Positions 1 to 5,783 of a DNA stretch of 5,854 nt are shown in pieces. The translations under genes and the position numbers were made by a program. The notes under the pieces are model-generated. The model ran no database searches. It saw only the letters and a list, made by a program, of their open reading frames with translations, and was not told the DNA's origin. The stretch is from Alphaproteobacteria bacterium. GTDB lineage: Bacteria > Pseudomonadota > Alphaproteobacteria > UBA6615. The first letter of the stretch is position 1. Each line of letters starts with the position of its first letter. The stretch is from contig JABDJY010000248.1 in assembly GCA_013003285.1 (NCBI GenBank), positions 1-5,854 on the forward strand. Direction: 5' to 3'.

Positions 1-1
1 G

Positions 2-208
2 CCCTTCACCCTGGCCAGCGACGAGGATGGCACGGTGTGCGAGGCCTATGGCACCTGGGTTTTAAAGAAACTCTATGGCCGCGAATATATGGGCATCGAA
101 CGCGCCACCTTCTTGATCGACGGCAAGGGCGTCGTGCGCAAAATCTGGCGCAAGGTCAAAGTCGCCGGGCATATGGAAGACGTGCTGGAAAGCGCCAAGG
201 CGCTTTGA
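2..208 (+). CDS. bcp: Thiol peroxidase of the Bcp/PrxQ type (C-terminal 68 residues, 5' end outside window)
   Basis: Only the C-terminal part of the gene is present; it is open from the window edge and ends with TGA at 206-208. The peptide begins PFTLASDEDGTVCEAYG and continues with a GIERATFLID segment. Both align by eye with the C-terminal half of E. coli Bcp (LLSDEDHQVCEQFG, then GIHRISFLID), so the assignment is firm although the peroxidatic Cys lies upstream of the window. Bcp-type peroxiredoxins reduce H2O2 and organic hydroperoxides in the cytoplasm using thioredoxin. The Cys at fragment residue 13 matches E. coli Cys99, and the Arg of GIERATF is the conserved Arg of the peroxiredoxin fold. 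The stop overlaps the TTG start of the next gene by two bases (TTGA), so the two are probably translated as a coupled pair. Confidence 0.93.
   Translation, partial: PFTLASDEDGTVCEAYGTWVLKKLYGREYMGIERATFLIDGKGVVRKIWRKVKVAGHMEDVLESAKAL
189..206 (+). promoter_or_regulatory. Perfect 8-2-8 inverted repeat over the bcp/DUF455 junction; candidate start-site hairpin
   Basis: AAAGCGCC (189-196), centre AA, GGCGCTTT (199-206) is a perfect dyad. In mRNA it would form a GC-rich hairpin. The only Shine-Dalgarno-like AAGG (197-200) is in its loop and stem, and the first two bases of the UUG start (205-207) are in its 3' arm. A ribosome finishing bcp would melt it, which would make DUF455 translation depend on bcp translation. 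It also resembles an A-stem-T terminator, but only three Ts follow the GC arm before TGAG and the operon continues, so a partial attenuator is the weaker reading. The fold is predicted from sequence only. Confidence 0.5.
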
Positions 209-1011
209 GCGATTTAACAGCCACCAACCTGGCGGCAGCCGCGGCGCAAATTTTGGCGACGGCGGACCCGGCCGAAAAAGTACGGCTCTCGGCGCTGACC
301 GCCGAAGCTTGGCGTAGCGGCGGGCTGGCCCAGAGCGGGCTTTGCTCACTACCCGACAGACCTGCGCGGCCGGCGCAACCGGTTCTAAGCCCCGCCAACG
401 AAGTGCCGCGCCGGCGCATCAACACCGCCGTCCGGGGCCGGATCGCCCTGCTCCACGCCCTGGCCCATATTGAGCTCAACGCCATCGATCTGGCGTGGGA
501 CATCATTGCCCGCTTCGCCAGCCCGGCACTGCCTAAAGCTTTCTTCGACGATTGGGTTCTCGTCGCCGCTGAGGAGGCCAAGCACTTCTCTCTGCTGGCG
601 CAGCGCCTCCGCGAATTCGACGCCGCCTATGGCGATCTGCCGGCCCATGACGGGCTGTGGGAATCGGCGATGGCGACACGCCACGATCTGGCGGCGCGCC
701 TCGCCGTTGTGCCCCTGGTTCTGGAAGCGCGCGGCCTCGACGTGACCCCGGCGATGATCGCCAAACTGCAATCGGCCGGCGACGACCCATCGGCGGCGAT
801 CCTGGAAATCATCTACCGCGACGAGATCGGCCATGTGCGCATCGGCCAGCGCTGGTTCAGCTTCGCCTGCGCCGCGCGCGGCCTGGCGCCGGAACCGGCC
901 TGGCGGGACTATGTCGCCACCTACTTCAAGGGCGCACTGAAACCGCCCTTCAATGTGGCGGCCCGCGACGCCGCCGGCATCCCGCAATCCTGGTACGCCC
1001 TCGCCTCATGA
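205..1011 (+). CDS. DUF455 (HI0077-like) ferritin-like protein with complete di-iron ligand pattern
   Basis: This 268-aa protein matches the ferritin-like DUF455 family (Pfam PF04305), whose function is not established. I start it at TTG 205, which overlaps the bcp TGA. The frame is open further upstream, but that part lies inside bcp and is low-complexity Arg/Gly, while the family-like sequence begins right after the TTG (SDLTATNLAAAAAQILATAD). The spacing of acidic and His residues fits a carboxylate-bridged di-iron four-helix bundle: E90 in AHIELNAIDL, then E124 and H127 in EEAKHF, then E174 in LEARGLD, then E207 and H210 in RDEIGHVRIG. The gaps are 34 and 33 residues and both ExxH motifs are intact. 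There is no signal peptide or membrane segment, so it is probably cytoplasmic. Lying directly after a peroxidase, it may act in oxidative or iron stress; that is inference. The family call is secure, the exact start less so. Confidence 0.88.
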   Translation: MSDLTATNLAAAAAQILATADPAEKVRLSALTAEAWRSGGLAQSGLCSLPDRPARPAQPVLSPANEVPRRRINTAVRGRIALLHALAHIELNAIDLAWDIIARFASPALPKAFFDDWVLVAAEEAKHFSLLAQRLREFDAAYGDLPAHDGLWESAMATRHDLAARLAVVPLVLEARGLDVTPAMIAKLQSAGDDPSAAILEIIYRDEIGHVRIGQRWFSFACAARGLAPEPAWRDYVATYFKGALKPPFNVAARDAAGIPQSWYALAS

Positions 1012-1025
1012 ATACACCGTCATGA
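1008..1025 (+). other. Mini-ORF MNTPS in the coupling junction
   Basis: ATG at 1008 overlaps the DUF455 TGA (1009-1011) and reads M-N-T-P-S before TGA at 1023-1025, which overlaps the next ATG at 1022. There is no clear Shine-Dalgarno sequence of its own, so it could only be translated by ribosomes re-initiating after the DUF455 gene. The peptide itself is unlikely to matter; its role, if any, would be to pass ribosomes on. Confidence 0.35.
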
Positions 1026-1039
1026 ATACATCGTCATGA
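1022..1039 (+). other. Mini-ORF MNTSS in the coupling junction
   Basis: ATG at 1022 overlaps the stop of the preceding mini-ORF and reads M-N-T-S-S before TGA at 1037-1039, which overlaps the transporter ATG at 1036. It is the second step of the nested series and is a near copy of MNTPS produced by the 14-bp duplication. Confidence 0.35.
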
Positions 1040-1956
1040 TTCCATCGACCCGCGAGCGTCAGATCGCCCTGGCCCTGTTGTTTATCGTGCCGGTGTTCTT
1101 CACCACCAATCAGCTGGTTGCGCGGATTGTGCACGAGACCATCCCGCCGGTCGGCCTGGCGTTCTGGCGGTGGACTTTCGCCTTCGCCATTTTGCTGCCC
1201 TTCACCGCCCGTCCCCTATGGCAGCACCGCAGGGAAATACGCCGCGAGTGGCGCGACCTGCTGGCGCTGGGCATTCTCGGCATGTGCATCTGCGGCTCTT
1301 TTGTCTATATCGGCGCGCAGACCACGACGGCGATCAATATCGGGCTGATCTACGGCGCGTCGCCGGTGGCGATCGTCGCGCTCGCCGCCATCATCTATGG
1401 CGAGCAGCTCAACCGCGGCAAAATTATCGGCTTCGCGATCGCCCTATTGGGTGTGCTGGTGATTATTCTGCAGGGCGATTTGGCAACCCTGACCGAGCTG
1501 CGGTTTGTGCGCGGCGACATCTGGATTGCGGTCTCCGCGACGGCCTGGGCGGTCTATGTGATCATCCTGCGCCACCGGCCAAGTGTGCTGCCGGACCAGG
1601 TTCGCTTCGCCGCGCTTATCCTGTTCGGCATCACAATTATGCTGCCGTTCCACATCGCCGAGACCCTGTCGGGCGCGACCCTGACGCTGGACCTCGCCAC
1701 GCTCAGCGCCATCGCCATTGTGGCGATCGTGCCGGGATTGGCCGCCTATCAGGGCTACGCCCACGTCCAGCGCGTGTTGGGCGCCGGATCGGCCAGCCTG
1801 TTGATGTATCTGGGACCGATCTATTCCGCCATTCTGGCGTGGCTGCTACTCGGCGAAATCATCGAAATTTACCACTATGTCGGCACGGCCCTGGTCCTGC
1901 CCGGTATCTTCCTGGCGACGCGACGGGCGGCAACGGAATCGGCGGTCCCGCGTTAA
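1036..1956 (+). CDS. EamA/DMT-superfamily inner-membrane transporter
   Basis: This 306-aa, very hydrophobic protein has about ten predicted helices (roughly residues 9-30, 38-58, 75-93, 98-121, 127-145, 161-178, 188-206, 219-238, 246-273, 279-296). They fall into two EamA repeats (PF00892). Each repeat carries the family signature near its fourth helix: SPVAIVALAAIIYGEQL at 109-125 and GPIYSAILAWLLLGE at 260-274. EamA proteins are drug/metabolite exporters of the inner membrane; the substrate cannot be read from the sequence. ATG 1036 is the only usual start codon between the preceding in-frame TGA (1009-1011) and the first helix. No Shine-Dalgarno sequence precedes it, which fits translation coupled to the DUF455 gene through the ATGA repeats. 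The length is normal for the family. The TAA stop shares its TTAA with the prfB stop on the other strand. Confidence 0.92.
   Translation: MIPSTRERQIALALLFIVPVFFTTNQLVARIVHETIPPVGLAFWRWTFAFAILLPFTARPLWQHRREIRREWRDLLALGILGMCICGSFVYIGAQTTTAINIGLIYGASPVAIVALAAIIYGEQLNRGKIIGFAIALLGVLVIILQGDLATLTELRFVRGDIWIAVSATAWAVYVIILRHRPSVLPDQVRFAALILFGITIMLPFHIAETLSGATLTLDLATLSAIAIVAIVPGLAAYQGYAHVQRVLGAGSASLLMYLGPIYSAILAWLLLGEIIEIYHYVGTALVLPGIFLATRRAATESAVPR
1953..1956. other. Shared TTAA: convergent stop codons of the EamA gene and prfB
   Basis: The palindrome TTAA gives TAA to the transporter on the + strand (1954-1956) and TAA to prfB on the - strand (1955-1953). The two coding regions therefore overlap tail to tail by four bases, and there is no intergenic space for a hairpin terminator. 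Each transcript must end inside the other gene, or by a factor-dependent route. Confidence 0.95.
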
Positions 1957-3078
1957 CCCTGGGCCTCCGCGTCGGCTTGGCCTTTGAAGTGGCTAGCCAG
2001 CGAGGCTTCGAGGAAACGGTCGAGATCGCCATCGAGGACCGCCTGGGCGTTGCCGGTCTCCACTTCGGTGCGCAGATCTTTGACCATCTGATAAGGATGC
2101 AGCACGTAGGAGCGGATTTGGTGGCCCCAGCCGATATCGCTTTTGGCGTCCTGCATTTCCTGCGCTTCAGCCTGACGCTTTTGTAACTCATGCTCATAGA
2201 GGCGCGCCCGCAACATGTTCATCGCCGTCACGCGGTTGCGCAGCTGGGAGCGGTCGTTCTGACACTGCACGACGATGCCGGTGGGCAGATGGGTCATGCG
2301 CACGGCGCTGTCGGTTTTATTGACATGCTGGCCGCCTGAGCCCGATGCGCGATAGGTATCGATGCGCAAATCCTTGTCTTCGATCTCGATATCGATGGAA
2401 TCATCGATTACCGGATAGACCCAGACCGAGGCGAAACTGGTGTGGCGGCGCGACTGGCTGTCGAAGGGTGAAATGCGCACCAGCCGGTGCACCCCAGCCT
2501 CGGTCTTCAGCCAGCCATAGGCATTCAGGCCGCTAACCTTGAAGGTCGCCGATTTAAGCCCGGCTTCCTCGCCGGCGCTTTCCTCGATCCACTCGACCTG
2601 ACACTCATGCTGCTCGGCCCAGCGCACATACATGCGCACCAATATTTGCGCCCAGTCCTGGGATTCGGTGCCGCCGGCGCCGGCGTTGATTTCCACATAG
2701 CAGTCGTTGGCGTCGACCTCGCCGGAAAGCAGGCTCTCCAACTCCATCTTTTCGGCCAGCGGACTGAGCGCCTGGATCGCGGCCTCGGCCTCGGCGACGA
2801 CATCGGTATCGTCTTCGGCCTCGCCGAGCTCGATCATGCCCACCGAATCTTCCAATACGGTTTCCATGTCTCGGACCCGGTTCATCGCTTTTTCGAGCTG
2901 GGTGCGCTCGCGCATGACGGTTTGCGCGCGCTCCTGGTCGCCCCACAGATCGGGGTCTTCGGCGAGCTGGTTCAGCTCATCCAGGCGCTTGACCGACTGA
3001 TCCCAGTCAAAGATGCCTCCGCATGAGGGAGATCGACTGTCGGATATTTTCTACGAGTTGGGTCGTCTCAGCGCGCAT
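1953..3078 (-). CDS. prfB: Peptide chain release factor 2, expressed through a programmed +1 frameshift
   Basis: RF2 recognises UGA and UAA in the ribosomal A site and triggers peptide release. The gene starts at ATG 3078-3076 (directly preceded by two in-frame TGA codons), reads 23 codons (MRAETTQLVENIRQS..., ending RRHL), and meets TGA at 3009-3007. Skipping T3009 continues as DWDQSVKRLDELNQLAEDPD, the conserved start of RF2 domain 1, to TAA at 1955-1953. The product is 374 aa against 365 in E. coli. Visible motifs are AGAGGTESQDW near 132-142, the stop-reading tripeptide SPF at 203-205, and the peptidyl-transferase-centre GGQ at 248-250 within RASGSGGQHVNKTDSAVR. Residue 244, matching E. 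coli position 246, is Ala rather than the Thr of strain K-12. Starting the gene at the internal ATG 2915 would drop 54 residues. Only a weak GGA lies upstream of the start. prfB sits downstream of mrcA across a 132-bp gap. Confidence 0.97.
3006..3020 (-). promoter_or_regulatory. RF2 programmed +1 frameshift site (autoregulation)
   Basis: On the - strand the sequence is CGG AGG CAT CTT TGA C, beside AGG GGG TAT CTT TGA C in E. coli. It has the same slippery CTT, the same TGA followed by C, and an internal Shine-Dalgarno (GGAGG, 3020-3016) with the same three-base spacing before CTT. In the known mechanism scarce RF2 lets the ribosome pause at UGA, and pairing of the internal Shine-Dalgarno with 16S rRNA pushes it into the +1 frame, raising RF2. 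The TGA is codon 24, beside codon 26 in E. coli. The following frame is conserved RF2 sequence, which rules out a sequencing error as the simpler explanation. Confidence 0.96.
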
Positions 3079-3210
3079 TCATCAAATCCATAGAGCATCA
3101 GCAGCCTGGCCGGCAGTCTCATCGACCGCCAACCTACGAATCTTATCGATTCCGTCAATATAGTCCTGGAATAGTCTTGGGGGAGATACTAGACCACCGC
3201 GCGTTCGCCG
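3079..3210 (-). promoter_or_regulatory. mrcA-prfB intergenic region with possible prfB promoter
   Basis: This 132-bp gap has no recognisable gene or strong terminator. Reading towards prfB it holds a pair of 9-bp direct repeats (3180-3161), then at once a -35-like TTGACG (3158-3153). A 5-bp dyad GAATC-GATAA-GATTC (3152-3138) follows, with a poor -10-like TAGGTT (3136-3131) at 16-bp spacing. The -10 matches the sigma-70 consensus at only three of six positions, so the promoter is a suggestion. The - strand frame of mrcA and prfB stays open through most of the gap (42 codons) but has no good start. Confidence 0.3.
3161..3180 (-). repeat. Two 9-bp direct repeats at 11-bp period upstream of prfB
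   Basis: On the + strand TAGTCCTGG (3161-3169) and TAGTCTTGG (3172-3180) differ at one base and repeat with a period of 11 bp, about one helical turn. This is the layout of tandem half-sites for OmpR/PhoB-family response regulators, and it lies just upstream of the -35-like TTGACG. The sequence is not a canonical Pho box, no regulator can be named, and chance is possible. Confidence 0.4.
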
Positions 3211-5658
3211 CTAGTAAATACCGCGCTTGGGTTTGGCTGCGCGACGGCCACCGCCACTGCTGCCGGTCGCGCCGCCGGGGCGGTACCCGCCATCGACCAC
3301 CGGCCCCAATTCGGTCGGCTCGGTGCCGGGCTTGAACGCTTCGAAAATAATCTTCTTCTCGCCCCGCTGCGCGACCACACCGGTCGACGCGTTGACCCGC
3401 ACCAGACTAATACCCGACGGCACGCGGAATGGGATCGCCGGCGTGTTTTCCAGCGCCCCCGCCATGAAGTCGCGGAAGATGGGCGCCGCAACCGAAGAGC
3501 CGGTCTCCTTGTCGCCAAGCGGCTTGGGTTCATCGAAACCGACGAACACGCCGACGGCAAGATCGGGCGAAAAACCCACGAACCAGGTATCCAGTGAATC
3601 GTTGGTGGTGCCGGTCTTGCCCGCCAAGGGTTTGCCGACGGCGCGAACACGCACGCCGGTGCCGCGCTGAACCACGCCCTGGAGCATCGACACCATCTGG
3701 TAGGCGGTGCCGGAGTCCAGAAGTTCGGCCCGCAGATCGGGTGGCTGCGGTGGCGCCTGGCCGTCCCAGACCAGGTTCCGGCAATCGTCGCAGGGGCGCG
3801 TGTCGTGATTGAACACCGTGGCGCCGTGACGATCCTGAATGCGGTCGATCAAGGTCGGCGTGATCTGCTTGCCGCCATTGACGATCATCGCGTAGGCCGT
3901 GACCATGCGTAGCAAGGTGGTCTCACCGGCGCCGATCGACATGGAGAGCTGGCGCGGAATATTGTCCATCACGCCCAGGCGCTCGGCATATTGGGCGACC
4001 TTTTCCATCCCCACGGTTTGCGCCAAGCGGACGGTCATCAAGTTGCGCGATTTCTCGATACCCAGCCGCATCGGGCTCGGCCCGTAGAACTTGTTGGTGT
4101 AGTTGGCCGGCTTCCATTTACCCAGGCCGGGGCCTTGATCGATCACAAATGGCGCGTCGAGAACCAACGTCGAGGGGGTGAAGCCATTGTCCAAGGCCGC
4201 CAAATAGACAAAGGGTTTGAATGCCGATCCCGGCTGGCGCCAAGCCTGGGTCGCCCGGTTGAATTCGCTCTGTTCAAAATCGAGACCGCCCGACATGGCC
4301 AGCACGCGGCCGGTATGAGGATCGATCGCGACGATCGAGCCGTTTACATCGGGGATCTGGCGCAGCCCCCAGCTATTTTCCGGATAGGGTTCGTCTTTGC
4401 TATTGGCGGCGACCGGCTCGACCAGAATGACATCGGCCACATTCAAGACCTGCGAAATCTTCTTTACCGCGCCGCCGCGCTTTTGACCCTCAAGCCATTC
4501 GCGCGCCCATTTGACCTCGGCCAAGGGAATGCGCCCTCTCATGCCGTCGTCGAAACCGATCAGCGCTTCTTTTTCCTTGTCGTCCACGTCGAGTACAACG
4601 GCGAGCCGCCAATCCCCGCTACCCGGCGGCACGGCAACGCCGGCCACGCCCTCGGCCCAACTCTCCATAGTGTCGAGCGTCGCCACGGGACCGCGCCAGC
4701 CGTGACGCCGGTCATAGGCGATCAGACCCTTGCGCAATTCGCGCTGGGCGATCCGTTGCAGACGCGGATCCAGGGTCGTGCGCACGGACAGCCCACCCTG
4801 GTAGAGCGTATTATCGCCATAGCGCTCGGCCAGTTCGCGGCGAACCTCCTCGGCGAAGTACGGTGCGTCGATCTTCGCCGCCCGATCGGTGCGCGCCACT
4901 TCGATAATTTCATTACGGGCCAATTCGCCTTCGAGCGGCGGAATGTAGCCATCCTCGACCATACGGCCGAGTACGTAATTGCGCCGCTGGACCGCGGCAT
5001 CGTAATAGCGCAATGGATTATAGTTGTTCGGCGCCTTGGGCAGGGCGGCCAGAAACGCCGCCTCGTCTACCGTCAACTCGTCGAGCGATTTATCGAAATA
5101 ATTGCTCGCCGCCGAGGCGATACCGTAGGAGCCGAAGCCGAGATATATTTGATTGAGGTAGAGCTCGAGGATCTGGTCCTTGGTAAAGACGCGCTCCATG
5201 CGGAACGAAATGATCGCCTCGCGAATTTTCCGGGTGATCGAGACGTCTTTGGTCAGCAGGAAATTCTGCGCCACCTGCTGGGTGATCGTCGAGGCGCCGA
5301 CCGGTCGCCGGCCTTTACCGTAGTTCTTCACATTGGTGACCACCGCCCGCGCTATGCCGATCGCGTCGACTCCGGGATGGCGGTAGAAATTTTGATCTTC
5401 GGCAGAGAGAAACGCGTTGATGACCTGCTTGGGCATGGTCGACACCGGGACGAACACACGGCGCTCGACGGCATATTCGGCCAGCAGACTGCCGTCGCCG
5501 GCGTGAACGCGCGTGGTCACCGCCGGGCTGTAATTGGCCAGCTGGCGATAATCCGGCAGGTCCCGGCCGAATTCCCAGAACACCCAGATCGCCCCGCCGG
5601 CGGCAATCAAGCTGCCCAGCAAGATGACGCCGAATAGATATCCAAGCCAACGCAGCAT
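3211..5658 (-). CDS. mrcA: Bifunctional penicillin-binding protein 1A (glycosyltransferase and transpeptidase)
   Basis: This class A PBP of 815 aa polymerises lipid II into glycan strands and cross-links the stem peptides in the periplasm. An N-terminal membrane anchor (about 5-27) leads to a GT51 domain. Its motifs are EDQNFYRHPGVD (87-98, catalytic E87), GASTITQQVAQN (121-132), RKIREAI (143-149, second Glu E147), ELYLNQIYLGFGSYGI (165-180) and LAALPKAP (203-210). Residues about 315-430 fit the OB-like insert of PBP1A. The transpeptidase domain has SAFK (nucleophile S478, K481), SRN (537-539) and KTGT (681-684). Both activities should be intact. A CxxC (C623, C626) lies between SRN and KTGT. 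The tail from about 790 is Gly-rich then basic and probably disordered. ATG 5658 is chosen because the anchor follows at once and a weak ACGGA precedes it by five bases. prfB follows after 132 bp; the probable amidase gene ends 123 bp upstream. Confidence 0.97.
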   Translation of the reverse strand: MLRWLGYLFGVILLGSLIAAGGAIWVFWEFGRDLPDYRQLANYSPAVTTRVHAGDGSLLAEYAVERRVFVPVSTMPKQVINAFLSAEDQNFYRHPGVDAIGIARAVVTNVKNYGKGRRPVGASTITQQVAQNFLLTKDVSITRKIREAIISFRMERVFTKDQILELYLNQIYLGFGSYGIASAASNYFDKSLDELTVDEAAFLAALPKAPNNYNPLRYYDAAVQRRNYVLGRMVEDGYIPPLEGELARNEIIEVARTDRAAKIDAPYFAEEVRRELAERYGDNTLYQGGLSVRTTLDPRLQRIAQRELRKGLIAYDRRHGWRGPVATLDTMESWAEGVAGVAVPPGSGDWRLAVVLDVDDKEKEALIGFDDGMRGRIPLAEVKWAREWLEGQKRGGAVKKISQVLNVADVILVEPVAANSKDEPYPENSWGLRQIPDVNGSIVAIDPHTGRVLAMSGGLDFEQSEFNRATQAWRQPGSAFKPFVYLAALDNGFTPSTLVLDAPFVIDQGPGLGKWKPANYTNKFYGPSPMRLGIEKSRNLMTVRLAQTVGMEKVAQYAERLGVMDNIPRQLSMSIGAGETTLLRMVTAYAMIVNGGKQITPTLIDRIQDRHGATVFNHDTRPCDDCRNLVWDGQAPPQPPDLRAELLDSGTAYQMVSMLQGVVQRGTGVRVRAVGKPLAGKTGTTNDSLDTWFVGFSPDLAVGVFVGFDEPKPLGDKETGSSVAAPIFRDFMAGALENTPAIPFRVPSGISLVRVNASTGVVAQRGEKKIIFEAFKPGTEPTELGPVVDGGYRPGGATGSSGGGRRAAKPKRGIY

Positions 5659-5781
5659 GCTATTCCGTTCGAATTTTGGTGCCGGCGCGTGTTGATCTCA
5701 CCTCAGATCACGCCCTCTATACGAAACCATGACGGTCTTAACACACTATGATTGTGGCAAGTTTAAGAAATTGACCAATTT
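5659..5781 (-). promoter_or_regulatory. Upstream region of mrcA: possible promoter and dyads
   Basis: This 123-bp region is visibly richer in A+T than the flanking genes and has no ORF of note. Reading towards mrcA it begins with the 18-bp dyad described separately. It then shows TTGCCA (5760-5755, five of six to a -35 but with no -10 at a normal distance) and a -10-like TATAGA (5721-5716) whose 17-bp-spaced -35 (GTGTTA) is poor. Last comes a dyad TGATCT-N6-AGATCA (5693-5710), which would lie at or just after a start site set by TATAGA. A 6-bp dyad of this kind is expected by chance fairly often. An independent mrcA promoter is plausible but not demonstrated. Confidence 0.25.
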
Positions 5782-5783
5782 CT
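5766..5783. promoter_or_regulatory. Perfect 18-bp palindrome at the amidase gene end, upstream of mrcA
   Basis: AGAAATTG, centre AC, CAATTTCT is a perfect 8-2-8 inverted repeat that takes in two bases of the amidase stop codon. The arms are mostly A/T and no T-run follows, so it makes a poor intrinsic terminator. An 18-bp symmetric DNA site looks more like an operator for a dimeric regulator. It lies about 108 bp upstream of the mrcA start codon. Confidence 0.4.

Larger units (their letters stand above)
1006..1047 (+). repeat. Three tandem 14-bp repeats, each carrying an ATGA stop/start overlap
   Basis: The units are TCATGAATACACCG (1006-1019), TCATGAATACATCG (1020-1033) and TCATGATTCCATCG (1034-1047). 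Units 1 and 2 differ at one base; units 2 and 3 differ at two. The first ATGA contains the DUF455 stop codon and the third contains the transporter start codon. Because the period is 14 (15 minus 1), each unit shifts the frame by one, so every copy again gives an ATG whose overlapping TGA closes the preceding reading frame. Slippage duplication of one ancestral ATGA junction is the simplest origin. Confidence 0.85.

Noticed and set aside
37..204. Upstream extension of the DUF455 gene to ATG 37
   Set aside because: The extension overlaps the bcp coding region in another frame and is Arg/Gly-rich without family similarity; TTG 205 is the better start.
385..987. 200-codon - strand open frame opposite the DUF455 gene
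   Set aside because: It mirrors the codon structure of the DUF455 gene, which has a convincing set of conserved ligands; nothing supports a second gene.
1953..2915. prfB as a 320-aa gene starting at 2915, or as a frameshifted pseudogene
   Set aside because: The missing N-terminus is present upstream across a textbook RF2 recoding signal.
2487..3026. 179-codon + strand open frame opposite prfB
   Set aside because: It is antisense to conserved RF2 sequence, including the frameshift site, and has no recognisable domain.
3051..3122. 23-codon ORF (MRLPARLLMLYGF...) overlapping the prfB start
   Set aside because: It has no convincing Shine-Dalgarno sequence, no leader-peptide codon run and no known counterpart; it is probably chance.
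3991..5637. 548-codon + strand open frame opposite mrcA
   Set aside because: It lies wholly antisense to a full-length PBP1A with all its motifs. Its product shows no domain and is rich in R, G, A and H, as expected from antisense reading of GC-rich coding DNA.
5693..5710. TGATCT-N6-AGATCA dyad as a firm operator
   Set aside because: Six-base arms with a free choice of spacing are common by chance; it is kept only as a note under the mrcA upstream region.
5738..5766. CtrA-type site from the two TTAA sequences upstream of mrcA
   Set aside because: The spacing is 21 bp, not the 7 bp of the TTAA-N7-TTAA motif.
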